NCBI GenBank assembly: GCA_910585055.1
Contig: CAJUBY010000031.1
Span: 1 to 23,094, forward strand
DNA length: 23,094 bases
Reading direction: 5' to 3'
Source: an uncultured Christensenella sp.
GTDB lineage: Bacteria; Bacillota; Clostridia; Christensenellales; Pumilibacteraceae
Under the pieces are notes generated by a model, which was not told where the DNA came from, searched no databases, and saw nothing but the letters and a program-made list of their open reading frames with translations. Positions 1-7,266 of the stretch are shown here, one piece after another. Position 1 is the first letter of the stretch, and every line of letters begins with the position of its first letter. The position numbers were made by a program, and so were the translations under genes.

Positions 1-45
1 GGCGCGGCTAGTAACAATTTAGGGCTTTTGCCCGCATATGAGAAA

Positions 46-70
46 CCCCCGGCTTTGCCGGTGGAATTTT
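46..70 (+). terminator. Terminator-like hairpin at left edge
   Basis: A GC-rich stem (CCGGC at 49-53 pairing with GCCGG at 57-61, TTT loop, extended by CC/GG beyond one mismatch) is followed by a short T-rich stretch (AATTTTATT). It probably ends a gene lying left of the window on the plus strand. The T tract is imperfect. Confidence 0.5.
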
Positions 71-127
71 ATTGTATGGGTAACGCGGTACCCGGCATAT
101 TGTTGATTTCGATTCGGATTTGTGGTA

Positions 128-163
128 GAGTATAACAGTGCGGAAAGACGCCGCGTTATACTC
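128..163 (+). promoter_or_regulatory. 9-bp inverted repeat abutting the MATE start codon
   Basis: GAGTATAAC (128-136) and GTTATACTC (155-163) are perfect reverse complements separated by 18 nt, and the ATG at 164 follows directly. Inside, GCG (140-142) and CGC (149-151) can also pair, leaving a GAAAGA loop, so in RNA this is a hairpin with its only purine-rich, SD-like bases in or next to the loop. It also contains a -10-like TATAAC (131-136). It could be a dyad operator for a TetR/MarR-type repressor or a translational control hairpin; the sequence alone does not decide. Confidence 0.5.
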
Positions 164-1570
164 ATGACGGATACCGAAAAAAGATTGGAAAACGGCAGGA
201 TACTGCCTTTGATATTCAGACTGATCGTGCCTGCAGTCATCGCGCAACTGGTCATGTTTTTTTACAATATAGTGGACAGGATATATGCGGCGAACATACG
301 CGGTTCGGGCATGGATGCGCTTGCCGCGCTGGGCGTTATCCTGCCCGTTACGCTTATAATACAGGCTTTTGCCAATCTTATCGGCTTGGGCGGATCGCCG
401 CGAGCGAGTATGAAGCTGGGCGAAAGCGACGGCGAAGAGGCGAATAGGATATTCAATACGTCTTTCGTACTGCTTGCCGTAACGGGGATCGCAACGAGTC
501 TGCTTACGTTTTTTCTGGCGGACCGTATAGTTGTTCTTTTCGGCTGTCCGCCCAGTGCGGAAAGTTTTGCGGTATCGTATCTTCGCATATATTCCTGCGG
601 AACTGTTTTTGTGCTTGCGGCGCAGGGGCTTAATCCTTTTATAACCGCGCAGGGTTATTCTTTTACGGCTATGTTGTCCGTGCTTATCGGCGCGGTCGCC
701 AATATCGCGCTCGATCCTTTGTTTATATTCACGTTTGGGATGGGAGTACGAGGAGCCGCACTGGCTACGGTGCTGTCGCAGGCTGTTTCGTTTATTTGGA
801 TATGCGTGTTTTTCTTTACGAAAAAAAGCATTTTCAAGTTTTGTATCAAACACATGCGTCCGTGCGCAAAACGTATATTCGGCATTTTGGCGCTGGGTTT
901 TTCTCCGTTTGTGATGACAGTGACCGAATGTGCGATCCAAATAGTTTTCAATGTCAATCTCAATACCGTTACCGGCGGAAATAAGGATTATACCGCGGCG
1001 CTTACCGTAATGCTTTCGGCGCTGCAACTTATATCGCTGCCTCTTAACGGATTGGGTTACGGCATGCAGCCTTTTGTGAGCTATAATTACGGCAGGGGAA
1101 ACACGCAACGATTAAAGACCGGCATACGATACGTAACGGTAATTGCTTTCGTCTTTACCGCGGCGGTGTGGTCGGTATCGCTCGCGGCGCCGGGTTTGTT
1201 CGCATACATTTTTTCGGCAAGCGGCGCGGTGACGGAAATAGTAAAACAGTATACACCGCTGTTTTTGATGGGTTCGATAATGTTTTTCGTGCAAATGACG
1301 TTACAGAACATCAACGTAGCGCTCGGGCAGGCGGCGTCGGCGCTTATACTGGCTGTTTTACGCAAAGTGATCATACTTATACCGCTGTGTTTCGCACTCG
1401 CGCATTTCTACGGTGCTAAGGGCGTGTATATGTCGGAAGGTATCGCCGACGCCGTAGCCGGGATCATTACTGCGGCGGTCATATTTATAACTTTTCCGCG
1501 CGTCTTTAAAAAGCGCGAAAACGATCTGCGTGCGGCAAAGGAACGGCAAACGGAAGGATCTGCAATGTAA
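164..1570 (+). CDS. MATE-family multidrug/organic cation efflux transporter
   Basis: Membrane antiporter of the MATE (multi-antimicrobial extrusion) family; such proteins export drugs or cationic metabolites using a Na+ or H+ gradient. The product is about 468 residues and almost wholly hydrophobic, with spacing that fits about 12 transmembrane helices in two similar halves. The N-terminal 'FRLIVPAVIAQLVMFFYNIV' segment and the following D-R-I-Y-A are typical of the first helix. The C-terminus is short, charged and cytosolic. I chose the ATG at 164; an in-frame GTG at 122 would add 14 residues but would place a perfect inverted repeat inside the coding region. Neither start has a well-spaced ribosome binding site. 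It is monocistronic, convergent with spo0A, and followed at once by a terminator. The substrate cannot be inferred. Confidence 0.9.
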   Translation: MTDTEKRLENGRILPLIFRLIVPAVIAQLVMFFYNIVDRIYAANIRGSGMDALAALGVILPVTLIIQAFANLIGLGGSPRASMKLGESDGEEANRIFNTSFVLLAVTGIATSLLTFFLADRIVVLFGCPPSAESFAVSYLRIYSCGTVFVLAAQGLNPFITAQGYSFTAMLSVLIGAVANIALDPLFIFTFGMGVRGAALATVLSQAVSFIWICVFFFTKKSIFKFCIKHMRPCAKRIFGILALGFSPFVMTVTECAIQIVFNVNLNTVTGGNKDYTAALTVMLSALQLISLPLNGLGYGMQPFVSYNYGRGNTQRLKTGIRYVTVIAFVFTAAVWSVSLAAPGLFAYIFSASGAVTEIVKQYTPLFLMGSIMFFVQMTLQNINVALGQAASALILAVLRKVIILIPLCFALAHFYGAKGVYMSEGIADAVAGIITAAVIFITFPRVFKKRENDLRAAKERQTEGSAM

Positions 1571-1626
1571 AACCGCGCAGAATGACATTCCGCGCGGTTT
1601 TAAATCGCTGCGGCACAGGCTGCCGC
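1571..1626. terminator. Bidirectional terminator between MATE gene and spo0A
   Basis: AACCGCGC (1571-1578) pairs with GCGCGGTT (1592-1599), with an inner GAAT/ATTC stem, and is followed by TTT on the plus strand; the complement is flanked by AAAACC, so it can also work for the minus strand. A second hairpin, GCGGCA (1610-1615) with TGCCGC (1621-1626), lies closer to the spo0A 3' end. The pair separates the two convergent genes. Confidence 0.8.
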
Positions 1627-1654
1627 CCTGCCGTTACATTATAAATGGTTATTG

Positions 1655-2383
1655 TCAGACGCTTTCGAGCAGCATTTTATCCGCGACCAATGCTATAAAT
1701 TCGCCGTTGGTCGGTTTTTCGTTATGATTGTATACGCGAACGCCGAACAGTGTGTTGATGTTTTCTATCTTTCCGCGGTTCCACGCAACTTCTATTGCGT
1801 GACGTATCGCACGTTCTACTTTGCTGGGACTTGTGTTAAAATGCTCGGCTACTTCGGGATACAGCTTTTTGGTTATGGAATTTATTATCTCGGGACTGTC
1901 TATCGTCATTTTTATCGCTTCGCGCAGATACTGATAACCTTTTATATGAGCCGGAATGCCTACGGTAATAAATATGTTGCTTATCTTTTCGTCCATCGAT
2001 CTGTTTTTTGCGGCAGGGCGTTTGTTGTTGACGGCTTCGATTATTCTTTCGTCCAAAACGCCGAACGAAAGCGGCTTCATCATGTAAAAATCGGCGCCCA
2101 GGCTCATGGCTTTCGATATGAATGTATCCTGCGACAGTGCGGAGACCACTATTATTTTCATGTTGCCTTTGTTTACACGTTCCAGGACCGAAAATCCGTC
2201 GAGCGCCGGCATTACAAGATCCAAAAGCAGTACGTCCGGTCGTGCCGTATCCAATTTTTCAAGCGCCTCTTTGCCGTTTTGAGCTATTTCCACAAGTTCC
2301 ATTTTTTCCGACGCCGCAAAATGCGAGCGAACGCTTGCCACAAATTCTTCGTTGTCGTCACAAACCATGACCCTGATTTTCAT
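1655..2383 (-). CDS. spo0A: Stage 0 sporulation protein A, response regulator
   Basis: Master transcription factor for entry into sporulation; when phosphorylated by a phosphorelay or orphan kinases it dimerises and binds 0A boxes. The product is 242 residues. The N-terminal receiver domain has the acidic pair D9-D10, the phospho-acceptor D55 in LLLDLVMP, S81 and K103. After a short linker, the C-terminal DNA-binding domain carries the near-invariant Spo0A signatures GIPAHIKGYQYLREAI (about 142-157), SITKKLYPEVA and VERAIRHAIEVAWNRG (about 189-204), ending in KPTNGEFIALVADK. The start at 2383 matches the family N-terminus and has AGGAG upstream; 26 upstream in-frame codons overlap the promoter region and are excluded. 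It is shorter than B. subtilis Spo0A (267 aa), mainly in the linker. The usual neighbour spoIVB is not visible here. Confidence 0.97.
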   Translation of the reverse strand: MKIRVMVCDDNEEFVASVRSHFAASEKMELVEIAQNGKEALEKLDTARPDVLLLDLVMPALDGFSVLERVNKGNMKIIVVSALSQDTFISKAMSLGADFYMMKPLSFGVLDERIIEAVNNKRPAAKNRSMDEKISNIFITVGIPAHIKGYQYLREAIKMTIDSPEIINSITKKLYPEVAEHFNTSPSKVERAIRHAIEVAWNRGKIENINTLFGVRVYNHNEKPTNGEFIALVADKMLLESV

Positions 2384-2423
2384 ATAAGTTCCGAGCTCCT
2401 TTTTTTCTCGCAGATTTATTAGA

Positions 2424-2452
2424 ATTATACCATTTTCACGGTATATATTCAA
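2424..2452 (-). promoter_or_regulatory. Sigma-A type promoter of spo0A
   Basis: On the minus strand, TTGAAT (2447-2452), a 17-nt spacer and TATAAT (2424-2429), with transcription expected to start near 2417. A single near-match to the 0A box core (TGTCGAT, 2484-2490, plus strand; consensus TGTCGAA) lies upstream and could allow autoregulation, but it is too short to rely on. Confidence 0.75.
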
Positions 2453-2570
2453 GTTTCGCATACTTGAGTAAAAAGACGTGTTTTGTCGATGAAAGACTTA
2501 TTTTGACCGAAAACAGCGAAACCGTTGTTTACATGGTCGGGAACCGTCTTTTTTGGGTGTATTTAAAATG

Positions 2571-2593
2571 ACACATAAATATAAAATATGTGT
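2571..2593. repeat. 7-bp inverted repeat between spo0A and the degV cluster
   Basis: ACACATA (2571-2577) and TATGTGT (2587-2593) are perfect reverse complements with 9 AT-rich nt between them. They sit about 75 nt upstream of the degV -10 box in the divergent intergenic region. This could be an operator; no T tract follows, so it is not a terminator. Confidence 0.4.
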
Positions 2594-2641
2594 ATTATTT
2601 GGAGCTATATGGAAGATTTATAGACGAAGTGTGTCAAAATA

Positions 2642-2671
2642 TTATGAATCCGTGCGATACGGTAGTATAAT
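2642..2671 (+). promoter_or_regulatory. Probable promoter of the degV cluster
   Basis: TATAAT at 2666-2671 is a perfect -10 box 27 nt upstream of the first degV start codon. The -35 is weak (TTATGA, 2642-2647, 18-nt spacer). The strong SD AAGGAG (2685-2690) follows. Confidence 0.45.
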
Positions 2672-2698
2672 AAAGGTGCAAAAGAAGGAGAAGCTATT

Positions 2699-3565
2699 AT
2701 GTTTACGTTATCGACCGATACGGTTTGCGATATATTCCGCAGCGAACTTAAGGAACGCGGCATCGAGTATATCCCGACGCATTTTACGGTAGACGGGGTG
2801 GAATATTTCGACGAGTTTACCCGTGAAGAGCAGTTTAAAGAATTTTACGCCAAGATCCGCGACGGCGAAATGCCGACGACGTCGCAGGTAACTCAAAACG
2901 AATACGAAGTATTTTTCGGCAAACTCATAGAAAAGTATGAAGGCGACATAGTACATATAACGATATCGTCCGGCATAACTACTTCGCCGTTGTTTGCGCG
3001 ACAGGTCGCCGCAAATATTTTCGAACAGACGGGCAGGCGTATTTATATAGTCGATTCGCTGGGAGCCGCTATTGCGACGCGGCATGTTGTCGACGAAGCG
3101 CAGCGCTTGCGCGACGGCGGCGTGTCTGCGGAAGAAGCGGTAAAGCTTTTGGAAGATCTGGTAAACCATATCCACACATGGTTCATGCCGTACGATCTTA
3201 TGCACTTAAAGCGCGGAGGCAGAGTTTCGGGACCGTCGGCATATATAGGTACGGCGCTGAATATAAAGCCCATACTTAAATTCGACGAAGCGGGTACGCT
3301 TGTAGTGGTCCATAAAAAGATAGGATCCGGCAAGGGTATTGCTGCAATGCTCGACATATTTCAAAAGACCGCCGCAAAGGAACCGCACAAGGTGTATATA
3401 GCCAGCGCGGACAGCGATCTTGCCGAGGGCATGTGTAAAAAAGCCAAAAGCTTGCGTCCGGACTGCGATATAGAAGTAGTGTGGATAGGCCCTGTAATAG
3501 GTTCGCATACCGGGTGCAACGCCGTCGGTATATCCTTTGTTTCGGATAAGACGCGCAGCGAATAA
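2699..3565 (+). CDS. DegV-family (FakB-like) fatty-acid-binding protein, copy 1
   Basis: DegV-fold protein of 288 residues. Characterised relatives (FakB) hold one fatty acid for phosphorylation by the kinase FakA, feeding exogenous fatty acids into phospholipid synthesis. Visible family marks are MPTTSQ (58-63), ITISSGI (87-93), VDSLGAA, LKRGGRVSGPSAYIGTALNIKPIL and the C-terminal GPVIGSHTG (264-272), which holds the histidine expected near the acyl carboxylate. The SD AAGGAG lies 8 nt before the ATG. It is the first of three tandem paralogues. In copy 1 the SSG motif is followed by ITTSPLF, where copies 2 and 3 have the more usual LSSTY, so ligand contacts may differ. No FakA/Dak2 kinase gene is in the window. 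Confidence 0.92.
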   Translation: MFTLSTDTVCDIFRSELKERGIEYIPTHFTVDGVEYFDEFTREEQFKEFYAKIRDGEMPTTSQVTQNEYEVFFGKLIEKYEGDIVHITISSGITTSPLFARQVAANIFEQTGRRIYIVDSLGAAIATRHVVDEAQRLRDGGVSAEEAVKLLEDLVNHIHTWFMPYDLMHLKRGGRVSGPSAYIGTALNIKPILKFDEAGTLVVVHKKIGSGKGIAAMLDIFQKTAAKEPHKVYIASADSDLAEGMCKKAKSLRPDCDIEVVWIGPVIGSHTGCNAVGISFVSDKTRSE

Positions 3566-3598
3566 TTAAATAAAATAAACTATTCATACGGTGATACC

Positions 3599-4471
3599 AT
3601 GGCATTTACTCTTTCCGCAGATACTTCGTGCGATATTTTCCGCAGTGAACTCAAGGCAGACGGTATAGAATACCGACCGCTTATTTATACGATAGACGAC
3701 GTAGCGTACTTCGACGAATTTACCGAAGATAAAGACTACAAAGCGTTTTACGATAAGATCCGCGAAGGCAAAATGCCGACGACGTCGCAGATCAACATAG
3801 CCGAACACGAAGAATTTTTCGAGACTTTGTGTGAAAAATACGACGGTGATATTCTTCATATCACCTTGTCGTCCGGGCTTTCCAGTACTTACACCAGTGC
3901 GTGTGCTGCGGCGGATGCCGTAAACGAACGCCGCGGTAACCGCGTATATGTTGTTGATTCGCTGGGTGCGACCATAGCTACTCGCCAAGTAGTGGATGAG
4001 GCGAAGAGACTTCGCGATTCGGGGGTTTCGGCTGCGCAGGCTGCGGACAGTCTGAAAGAATTCGCAAACCATTTGCACACGTGGTTTATGCCTTACGACC
4101 TTATGCACCTAAAGCGCGGAGGCAGAGTTTCGGGACCGTCGGCGTACATAGGTACGGCGCTTCATATAAAACCGATAATATTCATAAACAAGAACGGCGG
4201 ACTTTCCGTCATGCAGAAAGAGCTGGGTGTCGGCAAGGGCATTAGGAACATGACGGACAAGTTTAAAAAATTCGGCGCCGAAACTCCGCACAAAGTATAC
4301 ATAGCAAGTGCGGACAGCGATCTCGCGGAAGAATTATTGATGTCCGCAAAAGCCGTGCGTCCCGACTGTACTTACGAAATAGGCTGGATAGGACCCGTTA
4401 TCGGTGCGCATACGGGCTGTAACGCCGTCGGAATATCGTTTGTATCCGAAAAACTGCGCGCCGAAATTTGA
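3599..4471 (+). CDS. DegV-family (FakB-like) fatty-acid-binding protein, copy 2
   Basis: Paralogue of the preceding gene, 290 residues, 33 nt downstream and in the same direction. It has the same blocks in the same order: CDIFRSEL near the N-terminus, MPTTSQINIAEHEEFFE, ITLSSGLSSTY (fatty-acid-pocket serine region), VDSLGATIATRQVVDEA, LKRGGRVSGPSAYIGTALHIKPI and GPVIGAHTGCNAVG. The ATG at 3599 is preceded by GGTGA. By eye it resembles copy 3 in the central MPTTSQINIAEHEEFFETL block and copy 1 in the LMHLKRGGRVSGPSAY block, so mosaic conversion between copies is possible. The role is inferred from the family; the ligand is unknown. Confidence 0.92.
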   Translation: MAFTLSADTSCDIFRSELKADGIEYRPLIYTIDDVAYFDEFTEDKDYKAFYDKIREGKMPTTSQINIAEHEEFFETLCEKYDGDILHITLSSGLSSTYTSACAAADAVNERRGNRVYVVDSLGATIATRQVVDEAKRLRDSGVSAAQAADSLKEFANHLHTWFMPYDLMHLKRGGRVSGPSAYIGTALHIKPIIFINKNGGLSVMQKELGVGKGIRNMTDKFKKFGAETPHKVYIASADSDLAEELLMSAKAVRPDCTYEIGWIGPVIGAHTGCNAVGISFVSEKLRAEI

Positions 4472-4509
4472 TCGACATTAAATATCCCCACACCGAAAAA
4501 GGAGAAATC

Positions 4510-5388
4510 ATGAAATTTCTATTAAGCAGCGACAGATCGTGCGATATATTCTGCAGCGAAATGCAGCAGCGCGATATAGCGTACATATCCCAAGTGTTTA
4601 CAATTGACGACGTACCTTACGTCGACGATTTCGACAAGGATGAGGATTACAAGGCGTTTTACGACAAGATCCGTGCAGGCAAAATGCCCACCACATCGCA
4701 GATAAACATTGCCGAGCACGAAGAGTTTTTCGAAACGTTATTGAACAAAAACGAAACGGATATAATACATATAACGCTTTCTTCCGGACTTTCCAGCACT
4801 TATGCCAGCGCGTGCGCCGCGGCGGAAGCCGTAAACGAGCGCCGCGGCAGAAAATGCGTGTTCGTAGTGGATTCGTTAAGCGCGACGACGGTACAGAGAA
4901 TCGTTGTAGACGAAGCGCAGAAACTCCGCGATGCCGACGTATCCGCAGAGGAAACGGCGGAAAAGCTTAAGGAGATCATAAGCCGCATACAGGTGTGGTT
5001 CATGCCCACGGATCTTATGCACTTGAAACGCGGCGGCAGAGTTTCGGGCGCGTCGGCTGTTATAGGCACGGCGCTCAATATAAAGCCTATCCTCATAATC
5101 AATAAAGAGGGAAAGCTTGCGGTCGTTGCAAAAAAGATGGGCGTAGCAAAGGGCATGGCTTACATGTTGGACAAGTTTAAAGAATTTGCGGCGCCGTGTA
5201 CCGCGGAATCGCCGGTGTATATCCATTCGGCGGACAGCTCTTACGACAAAGAGCTGTGTGAAAAAGTAAAAGCTATCCGTCCCGACTGCGATGTAAAAAT
5301 CGGGTGGGTAGGACCGGTCATCGGCGCGCATACGGGCGTAGGGATGTTCGGTATTACGTTCGTTTCCGACAGACCTCGCGAAATGTGA
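4510..5388 (+). CDS. DegV-family (FakB-like) fatty-acid-binding protein, copy 3
   Basis: Third tandem paralogue, 292 residues. The frame is open from a TTG at 4468 that overlaps the stop of copy 2, but the ATG at 4510 is preferred: it has AAAAAGGAG directly upstream (5-nt spacing) and its N-terminus (MKFLLSSDRSCDIFCSEM) lines up with copies 1 and 2. The family marks are MPTTSQ, ITLSSGLSSTY, VDSLSAT, LKRGGRVSGASAVIGTALNIKPIL and GPVIGAHTG (268-276). It diverges at the C-terminus (GVGMFGITF instead of GCNAVGISF). It is last in the degV run, and a hairpin separates it from the NusG-like gene. Confidence 0.92.
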   Translation: MKFLLSSDRSCDIFCSEMQQRDIAYISQVFTIDDVPYVDDFDKDEDYKAFYDKIRAGKMPTTSQINIAEHEEFFETLLNKNETDIIHITLSSGLSSTYASACAAAEAVNERRGRKCVFVVDSLSATTVQRIVVDEAQKLRDADVSAEETAEKLKEIISRIQVWFMPTDLMHLKRGGRVSGASAVIGTALNIKPILIINKEGKLAVVAKKMGVAKGMAYMLDKFKEFAAPCTAESPVYIHSADSSYDKELCEKVKAIRPDCDVKIGWVGPVIGAHTGVGMFGITFVSDRPREM

Positions 5389-5407
5389 TCGGATTAACAG
5401 TCCGATC
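5387..5407 (+). promoter_or_regulatory. Intercistronic hairpin before the NusG-like gene
   Basis: GATCGGA (5387-5393) and TCCGATC (5401-5407) form a perfect 7-bp stem with a 7-nt loop. It overlaps the last bases of the copy 3 stop codon and ends 3 nt before the SD (GGAGAG, 5411-5416) of the next gene. No T tract follows, so it is more likely an RNA processing, attenuation or antiterminator-contact element than a terminator. Confidence 0.5.
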
Positions 5408-5419
5408 GGCGGAGAGAAA

Positions 5420-5986
5420 ATGCAAGAGCCGTATCAGTGGTATGTATTTTACGTAAGAACAAATTCCGAAAACCGTGTGATCCGAGAGCTTACACGGTTT
5501 ATCGATATGCACGATTTCGGCGGATACGAATTCGAACCTTTCTGCCCGGAATCCGAGATATATTTCAGAGGTAACAAGCTGAGGCAACAAGGCAGGGCTT
5601 ACCGCCGCCGTCCGCTGTTTCCCGGATATGTTTTCATAGAAACCACAATGCCGTCGCGCGAGTTTTTGACAGGATTCGGAGCGTATATTTATTCTTCGCA
5701 CGACGTGATAAGACTGCTTAAATGCGGCAACGGGGACAATATAGCGCTACCGCTTGACGAACGTCGGCGTATGGAGTATTTGTTAAAGGGCAAACGCTGT
5801 GTCGAGCGTTCCGTAGGGTATATCGCAGGGGATAAAATTTGCGTGACGGACGGCCCGCTTCGTGGCAGCGAGGGCATGATAACGTACATCAACAGACACA
5901 ACCGTTATGCGGATATACAAGTGGATATGTTCGGCGGAAAAATAAAAGCCAGGGTCGCTTTGGAGATCGTGGAAAAAACCGTGTGA
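5420..5986 (+). CDS. NusG paralogue, LoaP-like transcription antiterminator
   Basis: Specialised NusG-family factor of 188 residues that would bind RNA polymerase through its NGN domain and alter pausing or termination. The NGN domain (about 8-95) starts WYVFYVRTNSEN and contains the RRPLFPGYVFIET segment typical of NusG/RfaH/LoaP. The C-terminal KOW domain (about 130-188) reads GDKICVTDGPLRGSEGMITYINR. Core NusG genes sit by secE and rplK; this one is away from that locus and is shaped like LoaP, the Bacillota paralogue usually beside long polysaccharide or secondary-metabolite operons. Here the nearest upstream genes are degV copies, and downstream is a RadC-like gene with its own promoter. 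Its target operon is not evident. The SD GGAGAG lies 4 nt before the ATG. Confidence 0.85.
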   Translation: MQEPYQWYVFYVRTNSENRVIRELTRFIDMHDFGGYEFEPFCPESEIYFRGNKLRQQGRAYRRRPLFPGYVFIETTMPSREFLTGFGAYIYSSHDVIRLLKCGNGDNIALPLDERRRMEYLLKGKRCVERSVGYIAGDKICVTDGPLRGSEGMITYINRHNRYADIQVDMFGGKIKARVALEIVEKTV

Positions 5987-6000
5987 TTTTACCGAAAATG

Positions 6001-6029
6001 TTGAAAATCGTTTTTCGACGTGATATAAT
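6001..6029 (+). promoter_or_regulatory. Strong sigma-A promoter of the RadC-like gene
   Basis: TTGAAA (6001-6006), 17-nt spacer, TATAAT (6024-6029), preceded by TGA at 6021-6023, which gives an extended -10. The predicted start is near 6036, leaving a leader of about 30 nt. Confidence 0.8.
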
Positions 6030-6065
6030 GTAAACACGATACTACAGCTACATTTAACGGTCGAA

Positions 6066-7133
6066 ATGGACGGGACAGATAACGGTACCGAAGGTAAGCG
6101 TATAAACGAAAATACGGGAACGGGAGATGCGGAACTTGCGGCGGTTGCCGATACTGTCATTGGCTCCTGTTTTGCCGATCGGTTTTTCGGAGGGAACGGC
6201 GGAACTGAGGAGCCGAAGGCGAAAAACGCTGCGGAATACGGGCGCGTTTTATTCAATGGACGCGCAAAGAGCTGCGTCGGTAGAAACGTGTCTACGGAAA
6301 CCCGTAATACGTCGGTGCATTCGGGACATAGAAAACGTTTGAGACAAGCCGCATACGACGATCCGGAACTGTACGGGCTGAGCGATGTGGAAATAATCGA
6401 ATTGCTGTTGTCGTATTTCGTGCCGCAAAAAGACACCAACGTTACGGCGCACAGGCTGTTGGATAAATACGGGTCTGTGTACGGTGTATTACGCGCGCCG
6501 AGCGCGGAACTGGCGCTTGTTTCGGGTGTAACTTTGCAAGCGGCGTCGCTCATGCCGCTGCTTGCGTTTTTCTGCGTTGCCGGCGGTTGTGTGGACGTAA
6601 AGATCAATTCGCGCAGCGAGGCGGCGGAGATGTTCGGCGCGTTATTCGGAAACGGATCATTCGGTACGTATGTCGCGTTTTTGGACGGTAAATTCGGTAT
6701 AGCGGCTGTGGAAAAGTTTACGGACGGATTGCCTGCTTTGCGCGCGATCGTTGCCGCGGCGTGCGGTTACGATGCGCGTTACGTGTTTATCGCACGGCGC
6801 GACGGCGCATTTTTGCCTAGCACATTCGATATTGTGTCCGCTGTTCGGGAATTGACGGAAACGTTGGCGTCTGTCGGCGTAAGACTATTGGATTATATGA
6901 TGTTTACCGATTACGGATATTACACCCTCGGCAGTCCGCCGCGCAGCGACGGTTCGGTTATTTATACATTTACGCCGGTGCCGGTGTATGCGGATGCGCC
7001 GGATATGATAAGCCGATTAGGCAAAATGCGTTACACCGAAGATAAACGGGACGGTGATTCGAAAAATATCCGGGATACCGTGAAACAGTTGGGCATGATA
7101 TCGGACGGCGGTACGGAGCACGGTCCGAAATGA
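6066..7133 (+). CDS. RadC-like protein with degenerate MPN/JAB domain
   Basis: The 355-residue product has three parts. Residues 1 to about 85 are a low-complexity Gly/Glu/Ala/Asn-rich extension without recognisable motifs. Residues about 88-165 match the helix-hairpin-helix part of RadC (GHRKRLRQ, GLSDVEIIELLLSYFVPQKDTN, HRLLDKYGSVYGVLRAP). Residues about 190-310 match the RadC MPN domain by position and by the LTETLASVGVRLLDY block. The metal-binding HNHPSG signature is replaced by ARRDGA, the following PS..D is kept (LPSTFD), and the later DH is DY. A zinc metalloprotease-type activity is therefore unlikely. The in vivo role of RadC proteins is itself unresolved. The ATG at 6066 has a weak SD; a later start that removes part of the extension is possible. 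Confidence 0.8.
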   Translation: MDGTDNGTEGKRINENTGTGDAELAAVADTVIGSCFADRFFGGNGGTEEPKAKNAAEYGRVLFNGRAKSCVGRNVSTETRNTSVHSGHRKRLRQAAYDDPELYGLSDVEIIELLLSYFVPQKDTNVTAHRLLDKYGSVYGVLRAPSAELALVSGVTLQAASLMPLLAFFCVAGGCVDVKINSRSEAAEMFGALFGNGSFGTYVAFLDGKFGIAAVEKFTDGLPALRAIVAAACGYDARYVFIARRDGAFLPSTFDIVSAVRELTETLASVGVRLLDYMMFTDYGYYTLGSPPRSDGSVIYTFTPVPVYADAPDMISRLGKMRYTEDKRDGDSKNIRDTVKQLGMISDGGTEHGPK

Positions 7134-7196
7134 CGTACGGCGCGAAGGCGCTGTGCTTTTGCGTTTCCGCATATGATCGCATACAATTATCACCGC

Positions 7197-7226
7197 TTGA
7201 CAAACTATAATCATTGCGTGTATACT
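7197..7226 (+). promoter_or_regulatory. Sigma-A promoter of the DUF1858-pth-mfd operon
   Basis: Perfect TTGACA (7197-7202), 18-nt spacer, TATACT (7221-7226). It drives the three closely packed genes that follow. Confidence 0.75.
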
Positions 7227-7266
7227 AAACGCAGAATAACGGCGCTATATGCGCAAGGAGCAAATC

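Noticed and set aside
8..1108. 366-codon open frame on the minus strand opposite the MATE gene
   Set aside because: The product is rich in Arg, His and Tyr without motifs and lies antisense to a clear transporter; a codon-bias shadow.
1652..2422. 256-codon plus-strand frame over spo0A
   Set aside because: Fully antisense to an unmistakable Spo0A and with no family features.
2484..2490. 0A box (TGTCGAT) upstream of spo0A
   Set aside because: A single seven-base site with one mismatch is expected often by chance; mentioned only with the promoter.
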